Positions 52,675 to 60,843 of a DNA stretch of 64,000 bases are shown piece after piece. The stretch comes from Fluviicola sp. (lineage in GTDB: Bacteria; Bacteroidota; Bacteroidia; Flavobacteriales_D; Crocinitomicaceae): the NCBI RefSeq assembly GCF_039596395.1, contig NZ_JBCNJT010000001.1:372001-436000 (forward strand), given 5' to 3'. Positions within the stretch are counted from its first letter, which is position 1; every line of letters begins with the position of its first letter. Under the pieces are notes generated by a model. It ran no database searches. It was not told the origin of the DNA and saw only the letters and a program-made list of their open reading frames with translations. A program made the translations under genes and the position numbers.

Positions 52675-53488
52675 GCTCTTTGAATTGGTAGTTTAAACCG
52701 AAATTGGGCGACCAACCAAGTGTTTGATGGTATTTGGATCCCAGGTCGATGGAGAATCCGGAAACCCGGTACCTGATTCCGAGTGCAAATTCCATCGGTG
52801 CACTTTGAGCTCCGAAACGAATATAAAGTGGTTGCACCGGTTGATATTCCACGGCTCCTTTGAATGAAATTTTGGTAATGACCTGTTTTTCAACTTCTGC
52901 AAAAATGGAAACCTTTTTAGATGGTTTGTATTGAAATCCTCCGCGCAAAACCGTTGCAAAGCGGTCGTTTGTAGGGTTGGTGCGCTGTCTGCCGATATTC
53001 ATGACAGATATTCCGACACTCCATTTTTCGGAAATTTTCGCCAAAACCCCGGCTTCAACAGTTCCGCTAATCGTTGAACCATAGTTTCCTCCCAGGCGCA
53101 AAGTCTGTACATTTCCCTGGACACCAACCTGGAGAAAATCCGTGAATTTCATACTGTATCCCAATCCAGCCCGGGTATTCCGGTATTGCTGATAACCGAA
53201 AAATTGTCCGCCGGCAGAAAGAACACCAACTTTTAAAGGAATGGCAACAGCAAGGGCTTGTGTTTGAAGTTCTTTGGTTAAAAAACGCGTTTCGTAGTAA
53301 GCACCGATTGAAATAGCCCTGATGGAAGCGGTAGCTCCCGGATTGTGGTGATATGCCCAGACATCATTGAGGCAAACACTGGTATTGGCCAGCGAAACTG
53401 CCCGTGATCCAACCGGATTCCATCCTTGTCCGAATGAGAACAGGTAGCTGAAGGATGTGAAGAGTAGTAGTAGTAAAAGTCTTGTCAT
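52661..53488 (-). CDS. Outer-membrane beta-barrel protein (PorV/FadL-like)
   Basis: A 275-residue exported barrel. The signal peptide is about residues 1-20 (LFSFGQ). GSRAVSLANTSVCLNDVWAYHHNPG near the N-terminus is the PorV/FadL-like hallmark where a conserved NP follows an N-terminal plug. Alternating strands fill the rest, ending FGLNYQFKE. It is paired with the HhH-barrel gene (14-base overlap) and preceded by a small lipoprotein gene three bases away, so the three are probably one operon. PorV and PorQ act in T9SS; this family name does not prove that role. Confidence 0.78.
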   Translation of the reverse strand: MTRLLLLLLFTSFSYLFSFGQGWNPVGSRAVSLANTSVCLNDVWAYHHNPGATASIRAISIGAYYETRFLTKELQTQALAVAIPLKVGVLSAGGQFFGYQQYRNTRAGLGYSMKFTDFLQVGVQGNVQTLRLGGNYGSTISGTVEAGVLAKISEKWSVGISVMNIGRQRTNPTNDRFATVLRGGFQYKPSKKVSIFAEVEKQVITKISFKGAVEYQPVQPLYIRFGAQSAPMEFALGIRYRVSGFSIDLGSKYHQTLGWSPNFGLNYQFKEHEKK

Positions 53489-53491
53489 GTT

Positions 53492-53941
53492 TTATTTTGA
53501 GAACAAACGGTGTTTGAGTGGAATTTTTTGGAGAAAATAATCCTCCTGCGTCAGGAAAAACCAATTATTTCCGGCATCCGACGAAATGGCGTAGATTTCA
53601 TAGTTTTTATCGGAATCATCACGTGTTTCCTTATAAATCGTGTATTTGCGTTCAATCCAGTCGCCTTGTGATTTCATTTCCCTGAATAATGGATTGTATA
53701 AATTAACTGAATTTTCTCCGGTTTCGTTACTAAAGTGTTGAATAAATTCAGAATCTCCTAGGGAAGTATAATAACGGACAACGGCTGGATGACTTAAACC
53801 AGCATATTCCAGTGTGTTGTTTTCGTTATAGGATTTGACGTATTTGGATAATTGTTTATTTAACCGGTTTTCCTGCTCAGCAGACAAGGTGCAGGAGAAT
53901 ACCAGGAAAAGGACCATTGTGAAATTGAAAAATTTGAGCAT
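53492..53941 (-). CDS. Small lipoprotein of unknown function
   Basis: A 149-residue exported protein with a likely lipobox VFSC near residue 17. No family recognised. The body has mixed alpha/beta character with a C-terminal aromatic stretch NNWFFLTQEDYFLQKIPL. First gene of the apparent operon with the two barrel genes. The start gives MLKFFNFTMV. Confidence 0.65.
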   Translation of the reverse strand: MLKFFNFTMVLFLVFSCTLSAEQENRLNKQLSKYVKSYNENNTLEYAGLSHPAVVRYYTSLGDSEFIQHFSNETGENSVNLYNPLFREMKSQGDWIERKYTIYKETRDDSDKNYEIYAISSDAGNNWFFLTQEDYFLQKIPLKHRLFSK

Positions 53942-53953
53942 GGATAATCAGTT

Positions 53954-53983
53954 TTGTCTGTGACTAAAATTAAATTATTTTTG
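53954..53983 (+). promoter_or_regulatory. Promoter TTG-N19-TATTTTTG of the T9SS esterase
   Basis: TTG at 53954-53956 and TATTTTTG at 53976-53983 with a 19-base spacer, matching the Bacteroidota consensus in both elements and spacing. The ATG follows at 53997. Confidence 0.7.
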
Positions 53984-53996
53984 AGAAAAATCTACT

Positions 53997-55103
53997 ATGA
54001 AAAAAATCTTAACGCTACCTGTATTTTTATTTAGCGTATTTGCGGCATTTGCCCAGCTTACAGACCAAACTATTTCGATCAATGGCGTTTCCCGTGCTTA
54101 TAAATTGTATATCCCGTCAGGATTTAACGCCCAGACTGAAAACCCGGATATGATCATCATCATGCACGGCCTTGGAGGAACCAATTCGGATATGGTAGGT
54201 GCCGGTTTCAATTTTATTGCCGATACTGCCCGTGTGATTGCGGTTTATCCTCAGGCTTTGAATAATAACTGGGGAATGTCGGCTTGGAATAACGGAACAC
54301 TCCTGGGAAGTACGGCGGACGATATTGCGTTTATGAATGCATTGATCGATAAAGGGTTGAGTGATTACCACGTGAATCCTGCCCGGGTTTACGCTACCGG
54401 TTTTTCTATGGGGTCGATCATGTCTCATCACATGGCTTGTGTGATGAATAACCGCATTGCAGCTATCGGAGCGATGTCGGGAACGATGCCTTCTTCGGAT
54501 ATCAGTTCCTGTGTTCCTGCTTATAAAACACCGGTTATTCATTTGCACGGAACGGCTGATGGAACGGTTCCTTACGACGGATCAGCTTTGCCTTCTTTGA
54601 GTCTGGTTCCGCAAACCATGGCTTTCTGGAGAGGTGTTCATGGTTGTGATGCCGCTGCCGATTCTACACGTCTTCCGGATACAGGTACAGATACCATTAC
54701 GATCGACCGTTTTGTCTACGACAATTGTAATCCGTCAGGGTCTGTGGAGCTGTGGAGATTCAACAATGCTGACCATGTTTATTTATACAAACCGGTGAAC
54801 GATATCAACGAAATGATCGAAGTTTGGTTGTTTCTTCGGAAATGGACTCATTCAAATCCTACATCGCTTGGATTGCAAGACCAAGAGCTTTCAGTGCTGA
54901 AGATAAGTCCGAACCCATCCAATGGATTGGTACAGGTGAGCAGTGAGTTTGCTGGAATGTTTCAGCTAATCGATTTAAAAGGATCTGTGATCATTGAACA
55001 GCAAATTCAGGCAGGAACAACAGAGTTGGATCTGAGTGCTGTGAACAAGGGAGTTTACCTGGTGAGAATAGGAGAGAAGACCAGTAAGTTTGTTCTGAAC
55101 TAA
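53997..55103 (+). CDS. LpqC-like secreted esterase with T9SS type A sorting domain
   Basis: A 368-residue secreted alpha/beta-hydrolase. The signal peptide ends AAFAQ (about 19). Residues 40-280 are like PHB depolymerase/feruloyl esterase (LpqC): oxyanion region IIMHGLGGTNSDM, nucleophile in ATGFSMGSIMS, Asp in HLHGTADGTVPYD and His in NNADHVYLY. From about residue 295 a T9SS type A domain follows (ISPNPSNGLVQ, GVYLVRIGEK, ending SKFVLN). It is predicted to be released outside the cell, and the likely substrates are esters of polysaccharide or polyester polymers. It has a well-formed promoter. Confidence 0.87.
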   Translation: MKKILTLPVFLFSVFAAFAQLTDQTISINGVSRAYKLYIPSGFNAQTENPDMIIIMHGLGGTNSDMVGAGFNFIADTARVIAVYPQALNNNWGMSAWNNGTLLGSTADDIAFMNALIDKGLSDYHVNPARVYATGFSMGSIMSHHMACVMNNRIAAIGAMSGTMPSSDISSCVPAYKTPVIHLHGTADGTVPYDGSALPSLSLVPQTMAFWRGVHGCDAAADSTRLPDTGTDTITIDRFVYDNCNPSGSVELWRFNNADHVYLYKPVNDINEMIEVWLFLRKWTHSNPTSLGLQDQELSVLKISPNPSNGLVQVSSEFAGMFQLIDLKGSVIIEQQIQAGTTELDLSAVNKGVYLVRIGEKTSKFVLN

Positions 55104-55127
55104 AAGGGAATCATTAAAAAAATAAGG

Positions 55128-55161
55128 AAATCCATTCGTTAACAAACGGATGGATTTTTTT
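55128..55161 (+). terminator. Terminator after the esterase
   Basis: AAATCCATTCGTT and AACGGATGGATTT pair around AACA (one G-T), followed by TTTTTT. It separates this gene from the convergent small gene. Confidence 0.7.
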
Positions 55162-55390
55162 ATGAGAAGTACTTCGTAATTTCTTCTTCATTCATCGGCA
55201 CATAGCTGAATGAACAGGAAATCATATCCTGGATTCGCAATTTTTCAGGGTATTGGATTGCCTGGATTGGTTGATGCCTGATCTCACCCTGCGCAATCGT
55301 TGCTTCAATGAATAAGTCTGCGCTTTCTATTTTGTAGAAGCGGGAGAATCCGTCCAGTTTACGGTATATGGGGAAAGTTTGAGGGTTCAA
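55160..55390 (-). CDS. Small protein of unknown function
   Basis: A 76-residue protein with sequence features of a real gene (FPIYRKLDGFSRFYKIESAD, then YPEKLRIQDMISCSFSYVPM) and no signal peptide. I recall similar short Bacteroidota proteins, but cannot name a family. The only start at this length is TTG (55390) inside the TTCAAAA array; a later start is not available without losing the conserved part. Confidence in the exact start is low. Confidence 0.5.
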   Translation of the reverse strand: MNPQTFPIYRKLDGFSRFYKIESADLFIEATIAQGEIRHQPIQAIQYPEKLRIQDMISCSFSYVPMNEEEITKYFS

Positions 55391-55464
55391 AAGTTTAAAA
55401 GTTTAAATGGTTCAAAATGGATTTGGAGGTATGTAAGTTTGAACCTGTTTAAACCCTTTGAACC
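55384..55464. repeat. TTCAAAA/TTTGAACC inverted array
   Basis: GGTTCAAAAGTTTAAAAGTT on the left, GTTTGAACCTGTTTAAACCC and TTTGAACC on the right. Same family as at 16910, 33712 and 35544. It overlaps the start of the small minus-strand gene. Confidence 0.5.
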
Positions 55465-55478
55465 GAATGTGATGAATA

Positions 55479-55510
55479 AAAAAACCATCCGACAATGTGG
55501 ATGGTTTTTT
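55479..55510 (-). terminator. Terminator after the OmpA-family gene
   Basis: AAAAAACCATCC and GGATGGTTTTTT form a perfect 12-base stem around GACAATGT. On the minus strand it follows the gene that ends at 55529. Confidence 0.8.
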
Positions 55511-55528
55511 TATAATGATGAAATGTGT

Positions 55529-56701
55529 TTAATTCACTCTGAAAATAACGCGTCTTCCTTTTGCCAGTTTCAAATCGTCATCATCTGTTTCTTTGATTTC
55601 CGGGCTTGGATTTTCACTTCCTTTGCTTTCGGATTTCAAACGCGAAGCACTGATTCCTTTTGAAATCAGGTATTCCTTAACAGTCTGATTACGCTTCGTA
55701 TCCATGTCCGCATAGAAATCTTTTTTCTCAGCCAATTTGTCTTCTTCTTCGTTGTTGTGTCCGATTACTGTGATTGTCATGTTCGGATTTTCCGTTAAAA
55801 CCTTTGCAACGATATCCAAAGCAGCTTTTGCTTGCGGAGTAAGGAATGTTTTCCCGAATCCGAAGTAAATTTCTTGTTTCTCGATACGCTCTTTGGTAGA
55901 CATTTTGTCGTTATCTGCAACCTGCTTCATGTAAACTGTTGTAGACAATTCGTTTTTGTCTTTGTCTGCATCGTAGCATTTACAGTCTTCGTCTTTATCC
56001 AGCATGGTTACAACCACGTCATCGATGTAATAGTATGCAGCAATAATCTGGTTGATCTTCGAATCTTTCGGTTTTTTGTTTACTTCGTATTTCGTATCCT
56101 GGTCAGAAGTAAAGTTCCCGATTGTCAGGAATTTCTCACCGCCTTCAGCCTTGTAAGAACCACATACTTTCTCCCAGTTGTAAGTTGCATTGAAAACCTT
56201 ATTGTCGGGATGCTGAATTTGAGTCTGATCGATCAAATGTACTTTTTGATCCGTCCCGAATTCTTTTTTCGAAATGTTTGCCCCGATCTGGTTGCAGGAA
56301 TACTTGGAAGCTTCAGATAAAGAAACGTAGAACGAAATACAATAAGTCACATCTTTTTTCAAAGGTGTTTTTAATTTGGCCGTAATGTAAGTTCTCGGAA
56401 GCTTGTTTCCGTAAGAAAATGCATAAATTCCGGCATAATTTTCACCTTCTTTCGGTGTTTCTTTTCCGTAAGCATTATCGGGAGCACCCACATCCGGAAT
56501 CTTGGAATCACTTAAAAAGTAATCAGCTCTTGCTCCGGTAGGAGATTTCCATCCGGTTGCCAAATCAATCTGACCTAATTTTTTCGGTTTCCCTGCGTTG
56601 GACTCAAATCCCCCGTTATCGATCAGGTTGTCTCCTTTTTGCGCTGATGCAATCAGTGGTAATCCAATCAAAGCACCTAATGCAAGTTGTTTTAGTTTCA
56701 T
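55529..56701 (-). CDS. OmpA-family protein with an N-terminal carbohydrate-binding-like domain
   Basis: A 390-residue exported protein. ATG at 56701 (MKLKQLALGALIGLPLIASAQ) begins the signal peptide and follows the hemE stop codon by one base; a longer reading would overlap hemE. Residues 25-220 are a beta-sandwich with NLIDNGGFESNAGKP and later AAYYYIDDVVVTML, as in carbohydrate-binding-type domains in Bacteroidota OmpA proteins. Residues 280-390 are an OmpA domain (YFGFGKTFLTPQAKAALD, ITVIGHNNEEED, KGRRVIFRVN). It follows hemE and ends at a terminator. Confidence 0.82.
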   Translation of the reverse strand: MKLKQLALGALIGLPLIASAQKGDNLIDNGGFESNAGKPKKLGQIDLATGWKSPTGARADYFLSDSKIPDVGAPDNAYGKETPKEGENYAGIYAFSYGNKLPRTYITAKLKTPLKKDVTYCISFYVSLSEASKYSCNQIGANISKKEFGTDQKVHLIDQTQIQHPDNKVFNATYNWEKVCGSYKAEGGEKFLTIGNFTSDQDTKYEVNKKPKDSKINQIIAAYYYIDDVVVTMLDKDEDCKCYDADKDKNELSTTVYMKQVADNDKMSTKERIEKQEIYFGFGKTFLTPQAKAALDIVAKVLTENPNMTITVIGHNNEEEDKLAEKKDFYADMDTKRNQTVKEYLISKGISASRLKSESKGSENPSPEIKETDDDDLKLAKGRRVIFRVN

Positions 56702-56702
56702 A

Positions 56703-57740
56703 CTATTTGGTTTCATAAGATTTTACAGTTTTAATGAATGTTTTAACCTTTTCTGGGTCGACATCCGGATAAACACCGTGGCCTAAGTTAACAATATGTC
56801 TTTTATTATTGCCGAACGAATTTAACATTTTTATTGTTTCAGCCTCAATACTTTGGTGAGAACCGTATAAAGCACAAGGATCCAAATTTCCCTGAAGCGT
56901 TCTGGAATCACCGATTAAAGAGCGCATCACCGGAATATCCATGTTCCAATCGAGCCCAATCGTATTACAATCTAATTTCGCCAAAGCCGGGATGGATGTG
57001 ATAGCTCCCTTCGAAAATAAGGTAACCGGAACATCTTCAATAGCGGATGCTATTTGTGATAAATAAGGAAGAGAAAAAGTCGCGTACTGCTCCGTTCCTA
57101 AAATTCCAGCCCATGAATCGAACACTTGTATCATACTTGCTCCGGCTTTAACCTGTGCTTTTAAATAAGCGATTGTAACATCTGTGACGTGCTGTAACAA
57201 TTGATGTGCCAAAGTCGGATTGGTATACAGGAGTTTTTTCGCTTCGCTGAATGTTTTTGAACCGTGCCCTTCCACCATGTAGCAAAGAATGGTCCACGGC
57301 GCACCCGCAAATCCGATTACCGGAACACGCCCGTTCAGTTGTTTGACTGTTAAACGAATGGCTTCCAAAACATACCCCAGGCGGTCTTCAATATCGAAAT
57401 CGAACTCCAGTCTTTTGGCGTCTTCTTCCGATTTGATGGTATGCTCGAACCACGGTCCGCGTTTTTCGACCATTTGATAAGGAATGTTCATTGCTTCCGG
57501 AACCACCAGGATATCCGAAAAGATAATCGCTGCATCCACATCCAGGATATCAACCGGTTGAATCGTTACTTCTGCAGCCAAGGCCGGGTTTTCAACCAAT
57601 TCTTTAAATCCGCTCACACTTTCGCGAACTGCGCGGTATTCGGGTAAAATTCTTCCTGCCTGGCGCATTAACCAAACCGGGTATCGTTCAATATCTTCGC
57701 CTTTTGCAGCGCGTAAGATCAAATCGTTTTGCAAATTCAT
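56703..57740 (-). CDS. hemE: Uroporphyrinogen decarboxylase
   Basis: A 345-residue haem-synthesis enzyme that removes four carboxyl groups from uroporphyrinogen III. The N-terminal signature [16 protein letters not shown] has the conserved Arg, then [13 protein letters not shown] and the C-terminal [13 protein letters not shown]. The Met at 57740 ([16 protein letters not shown]) is chosen as start as it matches family length and is upstream of PVWLMRQ by a normal 20 residues. It is followed at once by the OmpA-family gene. A 38-base palindrome lies between it and ung. Confidence 0.94.
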   Translation of the reverse strand: MNLQNDLILRAAKGEDIERYPVWLMRQAGRILPEYRAVRESVSGFKELVENPALAAEVTIQPVDILDVDAAIIFSDILVVPEAMNIPYQMVEKRGPWFEHTIKSEEDAKRLEFDFDIEDRLGYVLEAIRLTVKQLNGRVPVIGFAGAPWTILCYMVEGHGSKTFSEAKKLLYTNPTLAHQLLQHVTDVTIAYLKAQVKAGASMIQVFDSWAGILGTEQYATFSLPYLSQIASAIEDVPVTLFSKGAITSIPALAKLDCNTIGLDWNMDIPVMRSLIGDSRTLQGNLDPCALYGSHQSIEAETIKMLNSFGNNKRHIVNLGHGVYPDVDPEKVKTFIKTVKSYETK

Positions 57741-57764
57741 CGGTGCAAAAATAGGTAATATAAA

Positions 57765-57802
57765 AAAACGTAGGGATGAAAAATTTTTCATCCCTACGTT
57801 TT
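57765..57802. repeat. 38-base perfect palindrome between ung and hemE
   Basis: Nineteen-base arms, left AAAACGTAGGGATGAAAAA and its exact complement. It has the GTAGG/CCTAC ends of the family but an A/T-rich centre instead of GCGATTAATCGC. Confidence 0.85.
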
Positions 57803-57809
57803 CAATGAA

Positions 57810-58484
57810 TTATGCCCATTTGATTCCGGATTTCCCGTTTTTCTCCAAAATTCCATTGATGGTTGAAAAAGGTTTGCTGCCGAAGAACCCACGGTAAGCA
57901 GATAACGGAGAAGGATGCGGTGCTTTTAATATGAAATGTTTGTTGGGATTAACTCTTGCAGCTTTTGCCTGTGCGGGAGATCCCCACAAAACAAAGATCA
58001 CACCTTCCAACTGGTCATTGATGGTCTGGATCACATCATCGGTGAATTTTTCCCAGCCCTGATTAGCATGAGAAAGCGGCTGGCCTTCACGTACGGTCAG
58101 GATAGAATTCAATAATAAAACCCCTTGTTTGGCCCAGTGGTTCAAATCCCCGTTTGGCGGTGCCGGAATTCCCAGATCATCTTCCAGCTCCTTGAAAATG
58201 TTTTGCAGGCTCTTAGGTAAAGGTCGCACATGCGAATCACAACTGAAACACAATCCGTGTGCGTGGCCTCTCGTCGGATATGGGTCCTGGCCTAAAATAA
58301 CGACTTTGAGCTCATCAAAGGGACAGCTGTCGAAAGCCCTGAAAATGTATTTTCCCTCCGGGAAGATCTGGTGCGGAAAACGCGTGTATTCCTGCTTCAC
58401 AAATTGAACAAGGTTTTCAAAATAAGGAGCTTCAAAAGATGGCTGAAGGACCTTTTCCCACGAAGGATGTATCGAAACTTTCAT
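57810..58484 (-). CDS. ung: Uracil-DNA glycosylase
   Basis: A 224-residue DNA repair enzyme that excises uracil from DNA. The water-activating motif is GQDPYPTRGHAHG (catalytic Asp in GQDPYP) and the minor-groove loop APHPSPLSAYRG carries the catalytic His. The intervening LLLNSILTVREGQPLSHANQ segment matches the family I enzymes. The N-terminus is at 58484 (MKVSIHPSW). It lies upstream of hemE on the minus strand with the palindrome between them. Confidence 0.95.
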   Translation of the reverse strand: MKVSIHPSWEKVLQPSFEAPYFENLVQFVKQEYTRFPHQIFPEGKYIFRAFDSCPFDELKVVILGQDPYPTRGHAHGLCFSCDSHVRPLPKSLQNIFKELEDDLGIPAPPNGDLNHWAKQGVLLLNSILTVREGQPLSHANQGWEKFTDDVIQTINDQLEGVIFVLWGSPAQAKAARVNPNKHFILKAPHPSPLSAYRGFFGSKPFSTINGILEKNGKSGIKWA

Positions 58485-58499
58485 TTAGCTAAGGTAATG

Positions 58500-58590
58500 A
58501 AAGTTCAAAAGGTTTCAGCCCGCGGCTGATTCAAAGTTTCAAAAGGGTAGTGAGTTCGGGAGGTTCGGGAAAGTCAACTTTTTGAACTAT
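58500..58590. repeat. TTCAAAA/TTTTGAA array upstream of prfC
   Basis: AAAGTTCAAAAGG at the left, GATTCAAAGTTTCAAAAGGG in the middle and AACTTTTTGAAC at the right; the outer units can pair. Overlaps the ung start region and ends at the prfC promoter. Confidence 0.45.
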
Positions 58591-58595
58591 CTTTG
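58588..58595 (+). promoter_or_regulatory. -7 element TATCTTTG of prfC
   Basis: Exact TAnnTTTG match, 20 bases before the prfC ATG at 58616. Confidence 0.55.
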
Positions 58596-58615
58596 TGCCC
58601 CATTAAACAGCAATC

Positions 58616-60217
58616 ATGAGCAACGACGTAGAAATTGAAAAGCGCAGGACCTTTGGAATTATTTCGCATCCCGATGCGGGTAAAACAACTTTGACTGAAA
58701 AGTTACTGCTTTTCGGAGGAGCGATTCAATCCGCAGGTGCCGTGAAAAACAACAAAATCAAGAAGACCGCTACTTCGGATTTCATGGAGATCGAGAAGCA
58801 ACGTGGAATCTCGGTTGCCACTTCGGTAATGGCTTTTCAGTATTCCGGGAAGCAGATCAATATTCTGGATACTCCCGGCCACAAGGATTTTGCGGAAGAT
58901 ACTTACCGAACGCTTACTGCTGTTGACAGCGTTATTCTGGTGATCGACTGCGCAAACGGGGTGGAAGAACAAACAGAGCGCCTGATGGAAGTTTGCCGCA
59001 TGCGCAAAACACCGGTGATCATTTTCATCAATAAGATGGACCGCGACGGAAAAGATCCGTTCGAATTGCTCGACGAACTGGAATCTTCCCTCGACATTAA
59101 AGTAAGACCTTTGGCATGGCCTATCGGAATGGGCGACCGTTTCAAGGGAGTTTACAATATTTACGACAAGAACATCAATTTATTCGCAGCGAATAAGACC
59201 AAGATCTCTACGGACATCGTTTCCCTTTCAGATATCAATTCTTCGGAATTGGATGAGTTGGTGGGTGAGAAGCCTGCTTCCGAATTGAGAGAAGAACTGG
59301 AAATGGTGGAAGGTGTTTACGATGCTTTCGACCGTGATTCTTACCTGGCGGGAGATGTTGCCCCGGTTTTCTTCGGGTCGGCAGTCAATAATTTCGGGGT
59401 GAAAGAGTTGCTGGATACGTTCGTGCGCATTTCACCTTCTCCAAGAGGAAGAGATACGGATGCCGGACGCATGGAACCGTCTGATAAGAAATTCTCCGGA
59501 TTTGTATTCAAGATCCATGCGAACCTCGATCCGAAACACCGCGACCGTATCGCGTTCTTACGCATTGTTTCCGGGAAATTCGAACGAAATACATTCTACA
59601 ACCACGTGCGTTTGGATAAGAAATTCAAATTCCCGAACCCGACATCTTTCATGGCTCAGGATAAAAGTGTGATTGACGAAGCTTTCCCGGGAGACGTAAT
59701 CGGTTTATACGATACCGGTAACTTTAAGATCGGTGATACTTTGAATGAAGGAACACCATTCATGTTTAAAGGAATTCCAAGCTTTTCGCCGGAATTGTTC
59801 CAGGAATTGGAAAACCTCGATCCGATGAAATCCAAACAGCTGGATAAAGGAATTACACAATTAATGGACGAAGGAGTTGCTCAAATGTTCATTCAGCAGC
59901 CGGGTAACCGGAAGATCATCGGAACGGTCGGACAGCTTCAGTTTGAAGTAATTGCTTACCGTTTGGAGCACGAATATGGCGCAAAATGCCGTTTTGTTCC
60001 GAAAAATTACCACAAAGCCTGTTGGATTACGACAGATAATGACGAACAATTGAGAGATTTCATGCGGGCAAAATCCCAGTACCTGGCGAAAGACAAGGAC
60101 GATAACCTGGTTTTCCTGGCGGAAACATCTTTCTTATTGCAAATGGCAGAAAAGGATTACCCGGATCTGACATTCCACACAACCAGCGAATTCAAACTGG
60201 AGGCGAAACACGCGTAG
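58616..60217 (+). CDS. prfC: Peptide chain release factor 3
   Basis: A 533-residue translational GTPase that recycles RF1 and RF2 after peptide release. G1 is [14 protein letters not shown], the switch [10 protein letters not shown] follows, G3 is [13 protein letters not shown] and G4 is INKMDRDG. Domain 2 and the C-terminal domain are complete ([17 protein letters not shown]). The motifs and size exclude EF-G and LepA. It has its own -7 element, so probably is a single-gene unit. Confidence 0.94.
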   Translation: MSNDVEIEKRRTFGIISHPDAGKTTLTEKLLLFGGAIQSAGAVKNNKIKKTATSDFMEIEKQRGISVATSVMAFQYSGKQINILDTPGHKDFAEDTYRTLTAVDSVILVIDCANGVEEQTERLMEVCRMRKTPVIIFINKMDRDGKDPFELLDELESSLDIKVRPLAWPIGMGDRFKGVYNIYDKNINLFAANKTKISTDIVSLSDINSSELDELVGEKPASELREELEMVEGVYDAFDRDSYLAGDVAPVFFGSAVNNFGVKELLDTFVRISPSPRGRDTDAGRMEPSDKKFSGFVFKIHANLDPKHRDRIAFLRIVSGKFERNTFYNHVRLDKKFKFPNPTSFMAQDKSVIDEAFPGDVIGLYDTGNFKIGDTLNEGTPFMFKGIPSFSPELFQELENLDPMKSKQLDKGITQLMDEGVAQMFIQQPGNRKIIGTVGQLQFEVIAYRLEHEYGAKCRFVPKNYHKACWITTDNDEQLRDFMRAKSQYLAKDKDDNLVFLAETSFLLQMAEKDYPDLTFHTTSEFKLEAKHA

Positions 60218-60229
60218 TATGATATGTAC

Positions 60230-60257
60230 GTAGGCCCGCGATTAATCGCGGGCCTAC
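60230..60257. repeat. 28-base perfect palindrome with GCGATTAATCGC core
   Basis: Fourteen-base arms GTAGGCCCGCGATT and its exact complement. It lies 12 bases after the prfC stop and 7 before the end of the convergent HsdR-N gene. Confidence 0.85.
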
Positions 60258-60263
60258 TATATT

Positions 60264-60701
60264 TTATAAATCCGGTAATTCCTCCAAAAACACATCCGGG
60301 TTCCTGCATTCCACAATCACGTGGTTCAATCCGTTTGTCATCCAGAAATAAGCAGCCTTGCTTTTTTGGATGTAATTGCTCGTTTGCAGGAATACTTTTT
60401 CATCCAGGTTGATCTCTGAAGCCTTGCATTCTACAATAAGTTTCGGATTTCCGAAAGCATCGATTACCACAATGTCACAGCGGCGGTTCTGGCCGTTGAT
60501 CTTCAGTAAATGTTCGCTATTTATCCGCTCAATTGGAGTTCTTTTATGATGAATGAGGTAGTGGATCACGTGCTGTCTTACCCATTCTTCGGGCGTCAGC
60601 AATAGTTTTTTTCGTCGAATGATGCACCACACGAAAAACTCCTCCTTCTCTTTCGAAAGTTTCAATTGCGCGGAAGGTAAATTCAACGAGGGGTACGACA
60701 T
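60264..60701 (-). CDS. Stand-alone HsdR N-terminal (PD-(D/E)XK-like) protein
   Basis: A 145-residue protein like the N-terminal nuclease domain of type I restriction enzyme R subunits. The PD-(D/E)XK-like residues are visible as the Asp in RRCDIVVIDA and Glu-x-Lys in LIVECKASE, with the helix following. There is no helicase, specificity or methylase gene nearby, so it is not a restriction system by itself. Such single-domain proteins are common in Bacteroidota beside holA. DNA repair or housekeeping roles are guesses. Start at 60701 gives MSYPSLNLPS. Confidence 0.75.
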   Translation of the reverse strand: MSYPSLNLPSAQLKLSKEKEEFFVWCIIRRKKLLLTPEEWVRQHVIHYLIHHKRTPIERINSEHLLKINGQNRRCDIVVIDAFGNPKLIVECKASEINLDEKVFLQTSNYIQKSKAAYFWMTNGLNHVIVECRNPDVFLEELPDL

Positions 60702-60705
60702 TTAG

Positions 60706-60839
60706 CAAAATTACGAATTCCAAATTCCTAATTACGAATTTGAATTCGTAGCGGCGAAAAAATTTCCGTCCAGGTTGATATTTCCAGTAAGAAAATAATT
60801 CAACAATTGGGCTTTCATAATTCGTAATTCGTAATTTTG
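60706..60839. repeat. Inverted repeat CAAAATTACGAATT around the HsdR-N/holA divergent start region
   Basis: CAAAATTACGAATT at 60706-60719 and its exact complement at 60826-60839, with extra AATTACGAATT and AATTCGTAATT copies in between. It occupies the whole gap between the two divergent genes and probably both promoters. Confidence 0.55.
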
Positions 60840-60843
60840 AAAG

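Noticed and set aside
55832-56320. 162-residue plus-strand reading frame opposite the OmpA-family gene
   Set aside because: Antisense to a well-supported gene, with Phe/Val/Cys-rich low-complexity translation typical of a shadow frame.
60264-60701. Type I restriction-modification locus
   Set aside because: Only an HsdR N-terminal-like domain is present; no HsdM, HsdS or helicase part, and neighbours are replication genes.
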